64,000 nucleotides of DNA from Hygrophila difformis (taxonomy: Eukaryota > Streptophyta > Magnoliopsida > Lamiales > Acanthaceae): the NCBI GenBank assembly GCA_030278955.1, contig JAOANR010000004.1, forward strand, positions 59,957,541-60,021,540, in the 5' to 3' direction. The translations under genes and the position numbers were made by a program. This document shows positions 24,106 through 34,437 of this stretch, piece after piece. The notes beneath the pieces are model-generated. The model was not told where the DNA came from, made no database searches, and worked only from the letters and a program-made list of their open reading frames with translations. Numbering within the stretch: the first letter of the stretch is position 1; every line of letters starts with the position of its first letter.

Positions 24106-24165
24106 ACAGGATGGGTTCCACAACATGTTATTGCTCAGGACGATAGTTCCTCTCTACCTGAAAAG
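24106..24165 (+). pseudogene. Isolated exon-like fragment of unknown gene
   Basis: A long pyrimidine tract and 'tttcag' precede an open stretch coding for 'KTGWVPQHVIAQDDSSSLPE', which is followed by a GT donor. No flanking exons were found, and I do not recognise the protein. It could be an exon remnant carried by a transposon or left by a deletion. Confidence 0.25.
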
Positions 24166-25149
24166 GTTTGCTTTGTTTGCAATCATATTATTTATTAAAT
24201 GACTGTAGAAGAAAAATTCTATGTATTTCTAACATTCCATTTATTTTTGCATGGTAACTTTGTAGAAAAAAACAACAACAGAGAAATCTACATTACCCGA
24301 TTATATATTATATTTGGAAAAACAAATCTACATCTATTGCAGATCCGATATATCATAATTAATGATGTCATCTATGAATGATTTAAATGTTGATACACAT
24401 AATGGAATTAATTTGATGATAGAAGAATTCATATTTAAAATTAGATCCATTGAATTTGAATTGTCTGCAATGACAATATTACTGTTAATTACTCTCACAT
24501 TTAAAGTCTCACTTCTTTTGTTACAAATCATTTTTTAACACTAATTCACTGTTTAACTTTGATTCAAATTTTTATTATAGTTATGTAAGAAAAAACGTAG
24601 TCAAGTGAGATCTTGTTAGATTCGTCTAATCTTGTAGTTTTAGACAATCAACTATTTATAACTTTTCGTTGTACAAAATTTAAGTTATAACCGTTAAAAA
24701 CGGCATGCGTGTCGAAAGGGTGTGTGACAATTACACTGAGACGGAGGAAGTATATATTAGGAACATGCAAAAAAAATACATTATCCGGTTCACAAAATAA
24801 TAGTTTATTATTGCGGGATACTTTTGCAAAAAAAAAATAATAATAATAACAAGAAAAAAATTCTACATTACCCGATTCAATATTAACTTTACAATATTAA
24901 CCGTTTGCATAATTGATACTATTCATTGAGTAATTTTAATTTAATAATATTAAAATTAGTTTTGCAGTAAAAAATTATTTACATTCCTAATTTCATTAAA
25001 AAAAAAGAATTAAGAAAATGATCAATAGGATAAATAAATAGGAAAATGTTAGAAAATACTAACTATTTTTATTATGATTTGCAATTTAAATTTGAAACGG
25101 TACCACAAAAAAATTTGAAACGAAATATAATAATTTAAATGTTTGATGA

Positions 25150-25445
25150 TACTGTGATAGACATTCAATTTTTGAAACTTTATGAACTAATATTTTCAAT
25201 CTATGGGACCGTAAATGGGACAGCCCCGGGCAGTGACCCGCGGACTGACCCATTTAAGATCACATATAATAATAAAAATTATTACTAAATATACATGTAA
25301 AATTTATTTCTTTTCGATATATATAAAAAAATTCAAATTTTCTTTTTCTTTTGTTATAAACAAATAAATTGTAATATTTTTTTTCTACTATTGTTATGTA
25401 AATTTCTTTATTTATAAATTCTCTCACTCACAATAGAACGAAATA
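25150..25445. repeat. Dispersed AT-rich repeat, copy 1
   Basis: This stretch shares ordered blocks with 27630-27905: 'gacattcaatttttga', 'gactgaccCatttaagatcacat' against 'gactgatccattcaggactacat', and 'tttgttataaacaaa.aaa.tgtaa'. The two copies are diverged and no ends or target duplications could be set. The family is unknown. Confidence 0.5.
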
Positions 25446-25461
25446 ATATATTTTTATTAAA

Positions 25462-25983
25462 TTCTCCCTCCGTCATAATTTTTTTAAAAAATTCTATATT
25501 TTCATGTAATGTAAAACACATTTTTAAAGAGTAATATCTCAAATTTTATAAAATAAAAATTATAAAAATTTAATATTCTAAAATTATGTGATTAGACGAA
25601 ATTAACAAGATCTCACTTCACTATATTTTATCTTATGTAAATGTGTTTAAAAAGTCAAACCAAAGTTACTCAATGAATAGTGATTACTATATCCAAGTTA
25701 ACTTGGCCAACATTGTGAATGAGAAATGAGATTTAACTTAAAAAGGAATTAAAGGAATGTAATTAAATAAAAAGAATTGATTAAGGATAAGTAAATTGTA
25801 CACCGAAACCCGACACCAATGAACTCGAGGATTCGAGTCGAAACATCCAATTAGACCCGAGTAAAAAAAACTTAGAGAGAAAGTAGAAACCCGAAGATAC
25901 CCCGGAAATCATAAAACGGGAGCATAGAGGGATAGAAATCCGAAAGAGATGGAATATATTAATATTATTGAAAGACGGAGGGA
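25462..25983. mobile_element. Mariner-type MITE remnant (CTCCCTCCGTC ends)
   Basis: The left end is CTCCCTCCGTC and the right end GACGGAGGGAA, inverted copies of each other, about 520 bases apart. Inside is 'attaacaagatctcacttca', which recurs in reverse sense near 24600 ('agtgagatcttgttagattcg') and 31555, so the family is repeated in the window. Confidence 0.5.
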
Positions 25984-26446
25984 ATATATTAATAATTAAA
26001 GTAATGTGATTTTCATTCGGAGATTTTAATCTATTACCACATACAAATTTTCCTACACAACATTATATTATGAGCCCGAATAATTATAAAATTTTAAACC
26101 ACTAGAGGATTAATTAATTCCATTATTTAATTTGGGCTATATTATTAATTGATAAAGAGTTCAAACTAATTTAATCAACCACTTGGAATCTTCTACCCCC
26201 ATGTCTCTGTAATGAATCATTCTCTCCGTTCATCACCACCTGTGCCGTGCCGACACCATCTATTCGACTCTCCACCGAACTCATCCTTAGCACCACTGTC
26301 ATCATCATCATCTTCTCCTCCGATCCTACCATCTCCGACGCCATCATCATCCCCGCAGCTACCACCGCCCAACCCTTCCATTTTTCTTCCGATGCTTACG
26401 GCTGCCGGCCTCCTCTCCCACCGCCGTGCTTCTTACCAGCTAGAGG

Positions 26447-26810
26447 TAGGGTGTTAATTTGGATACGAACCCGAAAAAATGAATCCGATCGACACAAAAT
26501 ATTTTAGTTTTGAGTTTAGTCATTTTAGGTTTTTTCAAATGAGGTCGGCCTGATACCCGACCTGAAATATTATACCACATGCTCAACCTGACATATACAA
26601 GTACGACCCGAAACCTGAAATTGTGTTAATTTTGGTCTATAACCCGAAAAAACGAACCCGAAGGCACGAAAAATTCCAGGTTTGGGTTTGGTCATTTTGG
26701 TTTGTTTTTTTTTTTTTCGAATCAGATTGACCCGAAACCAAAACCTGAAATATTATACAACTGATCAACCCGACACGAATACGATTCAAAATCTAAAATT
26801 GACACCCCTA
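26447..26810. mobile_element. hAT-like MITE, 364 bases
   Basis: The ends TAGGGTGTTAATTT and AAATTGACACCCCTA form an imperfect inverted repeat. The flanking 8-mers, gctagagg (26439-26446) and actagagg (26811-26818), match at 7 of 8 bases. Eight-base duplications and TAGGG-type ends are characteristic of hAT elements. The interior is rich in 'acccgaaa' and 'cgacctga' repeats, which may be subterminal transposase sites. There is no transposase gene, so the element is non-autonomous. Confidence 0.75.
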
Positions 26811-27065
26811 ACTAGAGGGGCATCTTTCTGTCACTCTGTCTGTTTTCAATTAAAAACACCAAGTAGTAGAAAACAAGAAAAAAGAAAAGTGATTGGATGG
26901 ATTGAAGAAAACAAAAGTGAAGAGAATCATAAATAAATAAGTAGGGGAGGGACAACTTATTAAATCAAAGACAAATAGAGAATGCCAATTGAAATGATTG
27001 AGAAGAATCTGAATTATAGTCGGTAGAGCAATTACGAATAGGGCCGTAGAAAGAAACAAAAAACC

Positions 27066-27091
27066 AAAACAACAACAACAACAACAACAAC

Positions 27092-27124
<33 letters not shown>
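27066..27124. repeat. (AAC)n(AAT)n microsatellite
   Basis: About nine AAC units followed by about eleven AAT units. Confidence 0.95.
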
Positions 27125-28090
27125 TCCAAAAGACTACAAGGGGTAGACATTCAAGAGATAGAGAGCCATTCTTATGATAAAAAGGACAAGATGTCCGCTA
27201 CATAAGGATAGAAAAAACATGGGAACAGAAGTCTTCAAAGTAAATGAGGTATGGCTATAGAAAGGAAAGAGACAGATCAATGTGAAGTAACTAGTCAATT
27301 ATTTTGACTGATGATAGAAAATTTCAAGGTGTCGGCAGAATAATTAACTGAAGGAATCATTTAGGCAAGAAAGAGGGTAGAACAGGGTAGGTTCAGTTCG
27401 TATTTTTTTAAATAAAAACCAGCTAAGCCATGCTCCCTTCATTTTTCTTTTTTAATTGTCTTTTTAAATATTAAAAATATTCCACAATAATTATTATTTT
27501 TAGGTAGTTATACGTAATTATATTATATTTTTATTATATTGCCTTTTATTTTATATAAATACTAGTTCCTCCATAATTTAATGATATTAACATTTCATAT
27601 TTACACATAATTCAATACAATGTTTGACGATTAATATTATGCTAGACATTCAATTTTTATAATAATAGTATTAAATAATGTCCAATCAACGGACTGATCC
27701 ATTCAGGACTACATCTAATAATAAAGAATATAAATTAAATATTGTATATATGAAAATTTTTATTATATATATAAAATTTATTTTCTTTCAAAGTATATAC
27801 ATATAAAATTTTACAATAATTTTTTTTGTTATAAACAAACAAAATGTAAGATTATTTTTCTTACCGTTGTTATGTTAGTTTATTTATGTAGACATGTTTT
27901 CACCATGAAAAGTCATAATATTTTTCAACTAAATATATTAAAAATTTAAAGTAAGAAAATTTTTAATCAGTAATTTAAATCTATCATAGTATCATATACT
28001 GTACAATTTCTCTACGTATAATCAAAAAAGTGAGTTAGACACTCCACTAGCCTTTTATAGGCAGTTAAAAAGAAAAGTAGACACGGTTTC
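27125..28090. other. Intergenic, AT-rich; second copy of dispersed repeat at 27630-27905
   Basis: No gene is seen. The 27630-27905 part is the diverged partner of 25150-25445. Confidence 0.5.
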
Positions 28091-28097
28091 GGGTTTC

Positions 28098-28104
28098 TAT
28101 AAAA
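28098..28104 (+). promoter_or_regulatory. TATA box of serpin C
   Basis: TATAAAA lies 75 bases before the start codon, in the same sequence context as the serpin B box. Confidence 0.7.
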
Positions 28105-28178
28105 TGCGATTCCAATGCTCTGAGAATGTATTCATTCATACCTGTCAAGCGTAAACCAGATCCGTCTCCCCAACAACA

Positions 28179-30673
28179 ATGGACCTTCGAGAATCATTAT
28201 TCAAAACTATCCGACTTCTCCACCAGAATGGCCAAAAACGTAATCGCCATCAACCCCATCCTGTATATGCCCAACATGGGCAATCCCAACTTCGTCTTCT
28301 CCCCGGCGTCGATGTACGTCGTGGCGGGATTGATTGTGGCCGGCAACAACAGGAGCTTCGCGAGCGGGTTTTGGCCCTTCCTCGCGTCTAAATCTGGCGA
28401 CGAAGTCAAATCTCGGACTTCGGAAATAGTGACTCTGCTGTTTGCTGACGGCGAGCCGCTCGGCGGGCCTCGGCTGTCTTTCGCTAACGGGGTTTGGGTT
28501 GATCGAAGCCTCAGCATTAAGCCCACCTTCAAGGAAACTGTGGAGAAAGTTTACAGGGCTGCTCCCAATCTTGCCGATTTTAAGAATAAGGTCTCTCCTT
28601 TCCTCTCATTTAGTTTAAATGCTGCTGGTGTATTCTAAGATTACTATTTTACTCATTGAACATGTCCATTTTTCGTGCCGCGGGTAATTTCTCGATAGAG
28701 TTTTGGGTTTAATCACAGAAAGCTGAAGCTTTTATTCATTGTATTCTAAGTACTTTCAAATTGTCGAGTGAATACAAATAGAATACTCCTTCGTGGTGTC
28801 ATCCCGAGGGCCGGATGAATAGTTATTATCTACATGCTTTGCTGTTTGATCTCGAGCATTATTTGTTTAGAGGTGTCTTGTTGATGTTTTCGATTTCAAA
28901 TAATTTTAGAGAAACTTAGAATTAGAACTCCAAAACCTAAAAAATAGATTAGTACTCCAAAACCTAAGAAATAAAAGATTGGAACTCCAAAACCTCAAAG
29001 TACTAACGTCTAGAATATGAGAGAGTGTTTATTGAGAATATGTATTTCTACCATCATGAAATTTGAGGATATCGAACCTAGGGGTGATATCGAGTCTGAG
29101 TCGAGCCCGGGTATCAAACTACTTGAGCTTGACTTAATGGAGAATTTTGGCTACTCGAGCTCGAGTCGAGAAGTCAAGTTCGAGCTCAGCTCGACTCGAG
29201 TTTCGAGTATATATATATATATTATATATATATATATATATTCAATCGAGTCGAGTAATCGAGCTATTCGAGCTCGATTATTTTTTATTTTTTATTTTTC
29301 ATTCGACTCGAGCTCACCGAGTATCTTCTTTTTTCTTTTTCTGCATTTTTTTCCTTTTAAATTTTTTTAAAAAAAAAGTAAAAAAAAAAGTAAAAAAAAA
29401 AAAAAAAAAGAAAATGAGTCAAGTACTCGATACTCGACTCGACTCGAGTTCAAGTATCATATACATAGGCTCGAGCTCGATACTCGAGTGCCATACTCGA
29501 CTCGACTCGAGAGTGCGAGTTGAGTTTTTTTTCGAGTTGAGTTCGAGTAGCTCTACTCGTTAATCACCCCTAGTCGAACCATTGTAACACAAAGGGACAA
29601 ATGTTTATGGTAGGGTTTAAGTTTCCAAGTCATTGTTCGTTGAGTGATGCTGGGCTGCACTCACAGTTTGTGTTGCAGTGTATTTTGGCACATTAAAAAT
29701 TATGTGGTTAACTGGGCTGCACTAATGTTCCCCTTTTATTGGTATTGATGCTGGGCTGCACTAATGTTCCCTTTTCCATTGTTATTTTTTGTTGTTGATT
29801 ATAACCATGTTAACCCAATGCTAACAGTTTCCATTTGTTTGTGTTGATGATGCACAAAGGCTGTTGAGGTAACAAATGAAGTGAAATGCATGGGCCGAGA
29901 AGGAAACTGGTGGCTTAATCAAAGAGATACTTCCAGCGGGTGAGGTTGATAAGGACACAAAGTTACTTTTTGCGAATGCAGCGTATTTCAAAGGGGTTTG
30001 GAACCAAAAGTTTTGATGCATCTGAAACAAAAAACCACGAGTTTTTCTACTAGATAAAACAACTCCGGTTAATGTGGTTAGTGTTCCCTTCATGACTAGC
30101 AAGAAGGAGCAATACATCAGTGCTTTTGATGGCTTCAAAGTGTTGGGGCTTCCATATGCGCAAGGCCAAGACAAGCGCAAATTCTCCAATGTATTTCTTT
30201 CTTCCTGATGCCAAAGAGGGATTTGGATGCCGTAAAGGGATTGGCTGCCTAAACTCAGAAAATGGCTTCCGAGTCAGGATTCATTGACCGCCATCTCCCA
30301 TCCCGACAAGTGAAAGTTGGCAATTTCCTTGTCCCAAAGTTTAAAATATCGTATGTCTTTCGGATGCACGAGCTATTAGTGAAAAGGGGAGGAGAAACCA
30401 TCTATGGTTAGGTCTCTGACAGAGATGGTGGATACCTCCACTCTTGGCGAGATTCTGTACGTCTACAGGAACTTCCACAAGGCATTCATTGAAGTGAATG
30501 AAGAAGGCACCGAAGCAGCAGTTGAAAGTGATGTTGTTATTAACCTGCGGAGTTTGGAGATGGAGGATAAGCTCGACTTTGTCGCTGACCATCCATTTGT
30601 GTTTGTGCTGCGAGAAGACACGACTGGAGTGGTGCTGTTTGTGGGACAAGTTCTTAATCCCCTTTCGAGTTAG
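28179..30673 (+). pseudogene. Serpin C: two-exon plant serpin with several frameshifts
   Basis: Exon 1 (28179-28590) starts 'MDLRESLF', shifts frame near 28209, then reads 'NPNFVFSPASM' and 'LSFANGVWVDRSLSIKPTFKETVEK'. Exon 2 (29860-30673) has extra bases near 29884 (gaAatgc), 30012 and 30189, stops in the 29821-30400 part, and a degraded middle region ('gtatgtctttcggatgcacgag'). The last 90 codons are open again: hinge '[12 protein letters not shown]', P2-P1-P1' Leu-Arg-Ser, '[12 protein letters not shown]' and '[15 protein letters not shown]'. Charged residues in the hinge would hinder loop insertion in a true inhibitor. Intron 1 (28591-29859) holds a hAT-like MITE. Clearly a paralogue of A and B, and not functional as written. 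Confidence 0.88.
29079..29572. mobile_element. hAT-like MITE rich in CTCGA motifs, in serpin C intron
   Basis: The inverted ends are TAGGGGTGAT and ATCACCCCTA. The flanks atcgaacc (29071-29078) and gtcgaacc (29573-29580) form an 8-base duplication with one mismatch. Serpin B keeps the empty site ('gaggatatctaaccattgtaac' at about 17270), which confirms the borders. The interior is packed with direct and inverted CTCGAG/ACTCGA repeats on both arms around a TA tract and an A-rich core. There is no transposase. Confidence 0.88.
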
Positions 30674-30847
30674 TTTTTGTCTTGTTTTCTTTGGTGTCCT
30701 GAAATGCAATGTTGTATAGAACCCGTGCTCTGTTGTGTATGCTGTACCTTGTGAAGGTATGAGCTGTGATTGTGAATAAGTGTTTGATGGACACTGACTA
30801 TGGTGACGAGTATTTTGCAGATATTTAAAATATTTGTCTCTTTGGTT

Positions 30848-31722
30848 GTACTCCACGTCCCATTAAACGTGGCCAATTTCTCTTCTGCACAAAATCCAAT
30901 GCAGTTGTTGAATGTTTTATATCTCAAAATCGGTATAAGTAAAAATTATATAAAATGTATAATTTAAAACTATACGATTAGACGNNNNNNNNNNNNNNNN
31001 NNNNNNNNNNNNNNNNNNNNNNNNNNNNNNNNNNNNNNNNNNNNNNNNNNNNNNNNNNNNNNNNNNNNNNNNNNNNNNNNNNNNNNNNNNNNNNNNNNNN
31101 NNNNNNNNNNNNNNNNNNNNNNNNNNNNNNNNNNNNNNNNNNNNNNNNNNNNNNNNNNNNNNNNNNNNNNNNNNNNNNNNNNNNNNNNNNNNNNNNNNNN
31201 NNNNNNNNNNNNNNNNNNNNNNNNNNNNNNNNNNNNNNNNNNNNNNNNNNNNNNNNNNNNNNNNNNNNNNNNNNNNNNNNNNNNNNNNNNNNNNNNNNNN
31301 NNNNNNNNNNNNNNNNNNNNNNNNNNNNNNNNNNNNNNNNNNNNNNNNNNNNNNNNNNNNNNNNNNNNNNNNNNNNNNNNNNNNNNNNNNNNNNNNNNNN
31401 NNNNNNNNNNNNNNNNNNNNNNNNNNNNNNNNNNNNNNNNNNNNNNNNNNNNNNNNNNNNNNNNNNNNNNNNNNNNNNNNNNNNAAACTTAGAGTTACTT
31501 AGTATATTGTTTTATCATAGTCCATACAAGTTAAAATAGCACATACAGAAACAAGTGAGATCTTGGAGACCGTTAGAAGAAAGATTCGTCTCATCGTGTA
31601 GTTTTTAAATATCAAACTTTTAAATTTTTTACTTGTACCGATATTGAGTTATTAATGGTTTAAAATGTGCATTGGACTGCGCGTATGGTGTGTCCGTAGC
31701 AAATAAAAGAAAACAGAGGAAG
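30848..31722. mobile_element. Mariner-type MITE spanning the assembly gap
   Basis: The left end 'tactccacgtcccattaaa' and the right end 'cagaggaagtaa' resemble the two ends of the family at 25462-25983 and near 24740. The inside keeps 'agtgagatcttggag' (31553). The 500 N bases lie within it, so length and integrity are unknown. Confidence 0.45.
30985..31484. other. Assembly gap, exactly 500 N
   Basis: The round number suggests a placeholder of unknown true length. It lies between serpin C and HISN1. Confidence 0.99.
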
Positions 31723-32017
31723 TAATTGTGAATTTTTTTTTTTTTTTTTTTTTGCCTTTTAAGTTTGAACCAGATTAAAATTCCAAACAGTACCTGACAT
31801 GACGACAAATGACATGTCAGCACAACATGAACCGGTCGAACGGACACATGACATGAGTAATGACAGAAATAAACCGGATAGACATGACGGTTTGGTTTTC
31901 TGTTCGGCATCAAGAACTATTCTCAGCATTTTCCAATTAGCACTTTCGCAACACCCAACAGTTAGCGACGGCGGTGGCGGCTGAACTCTTCGCTCCGCTC
32001 TAGGAAATCCCGAGGAA

Positions 32018-33358
32018 ATGTCGCTGGTTCGGGCTACAGTCCTGTTCTCGCCGGCGTCGGTTTCACCACTATCAACGCAGTCTTCTCCGACCAATCGTGC
32101 TTCGGTTAGATTCGCGGTTTCGTGTTGCTCGGTGGTGTCGCCGGCTACTGTGGTGAATGGGAATGTGGACAATAGGCCGTCCGAGCGGAATGAAGTGCGT
32201 TTAGGGTTGCCGAGTAAAGGTCGGATGGCCACGGACACGCTCGATCTTCTCAAGGTATTGATTTATTGTTTAATTTTGTGCGAAAATGCTCATCGATATG
32301 GTTCTCAATGAAACCTGCATCCGGCGGTTGAATTTGATTAACCTTTTCAATTTGTTCATTCAGGATTGTCAATTGTCAGTGAGGCAAGTGAATCCCCGGC
32401 AGTATGTTGCAGACATTGCTCAGGTGAGCATTTCATCTATGGCCCCGATTAACAGCTTCGGTATTTAGAGTCTACAATCGGTGAGATTAGAATCACTGGT
32501 ATTGAGGAATGAGTAAAATTGTTTTGAGTTCTTAGGGAACTATTTACAATGTGGAGAGTAAGTTCTGATTGCTGAGACCAGATATAGATTCTTGTAAAAG
32601 ATTCAGAATTTGCCAAACTACTTTAAGCATGTCGGATATCCATTAAACCTAATTTATATTGACTAACACCAGGTTATCCTCTTTGTGTGGCACCTGGAGA
32701 ATTAGTTTTCAGTTCTTTGAATCTTCCTCTAGTAACATTTGTTTGCTGGGTTTATTTTTTCTTATATTGCAGCTCGCTAATTTAGAAGTTTGGTTTCAAC
32801 GGCCAAAAGATATTGTGAGAAAATTAGTATCTGGAGATTTGGATCTTGGAATTGTTGGTCTGGACACAGTAATGGAATTTGGACAGGTAAGATTTTTAAT
32901 TATTCAGTGGAAAGGGTGTTGTCTGTGTTGTACTGTTGTAATATCATGATACACTGGTGCTTTGCTGGATAATGGTTTCTTTGATATTACTTGAGCTGTT
33001 TTTTCACCTTCAAGTTATGAGAACTTTTTATTTGTTTTTATTTATTTTTACATTTGGAAATGTCTATATTTGATGTCCTTGTGTGCTTATACGTTTTCAC
33101 TAATGTCATTGGGTATTGCACTTTACATTTCGGAATTATCCTATGCCTGCAAATATTTAGCTCTACTTTTGTATTGTTACTTTTCATGAATCTTTTTAAC
33201 ATTACATTTTTCTCATTTAGATACTTTTTTTTGTAGGGAGATGAAGATCTCATTCTTGTCCATGATGATCTTGATTATGGACAATGCCGTTTATCTCTGG
33301 CAGTAAGTGATAATTGTAACATATTTCAAACTCACCTTGTTTCTTTTTTCCTCTCCTC

Positions 33359-33426
<68 letters not shown>

Positions 33427-34394
33427 ATATAAAAAGTGCGTTGTGGTGGTATAACATGAAAGTTTTAACAGATTCCCAAGTATGGCATATTTGAGAACGT
33501 AAATTCTTTGAAGGATTTGGCATTGATGCCACAATGGACGCCTGAGAGACCTTTGAGAGTTGCTACTGGATTTACATATGTAGGTTTTATTCTGATTCTC
33601 TGCCCAATTATTGTTTTTGTAATATTGTATTTTTCAAGATTCCGAAAATGTTCCATTATTGCACATTTGATAATTGCAGATGGGTCCCAAGTTTATGAAG
33701 CAAAGTGGCCTGAAACATGTTGCATTTTCGACTGCTGATGGAGCTCTGGAAGCTGCTCCTGCAGTAAGCTTCAAACTTTTCGATACGCGAGACACTTTGC
33801 ATGATTTTGAAATTTCTACATATTTTTGCTTTCATTTGTTTCTGTGTCCCAACTCCCAATTAATTTTTTCTTTTTTTCTCTTGCTCATGAGATTTCGTAT
33901 TTTTTTTTTTCTTCCATGGTTGTGTGGAATCAATTAGTATATGAATTTATTTTCTTGCTTTCCTGAAATTTTGTGTTTTTCTGCACTGCATATATTTCTT
34001 TAACCCTCACCATACATTAATTTCACCTTGTGTCATATTGCATTTGCTTTGCAACTTTTTAGTTATCTGTTGGTCTTACTTTGTTTCATGAACATATATG
34101 CATGCAAGTCATGAAATAAGGAGGAAGAAAAATTAATGAAGTTCGTGGGTGGTAACTGAACTTGAAGTTGAATTTCATTTGGATTAGTTACACCCTTGTT
34201 GAAAGAGTAATAAGCAACTACCTTACCAAGAATTATTTTTTACCCCTGGACTTGCATAATGTAGATGTTTGGTGAGCAAGAATATCATACCTGAACTTTT
34301 TTTTTTGGCCAAAAATTTAACTAATTAATTTATTTTATTTTCTTTAACATGATATAGTTTCTGTGAGTGCCTGCATTGTCAGGTCATGATTTCC

Positions 34395-34437
<43 letters not shown>

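Noticed and set aside
26212..26507. Overlapping Ser/Pro-rich and Ile/Thr-rich ORFs
   Set aside because: Low-complexity sequence running into a hAT-like MITE; no splice support or known domain. Could be an old gene start, but not supportable.
29017..29563. Plus-strand ORFs rich in Ser, Arg and Lys
   Set aside because: They are translations of the CTCGA-repeat MITE, with no protein-like features.
33250..33534. Minus-strand ORF with a long Asn run
   Set aside because: It is the (ATT)n microsatellite and HISN1 exons read backwards.
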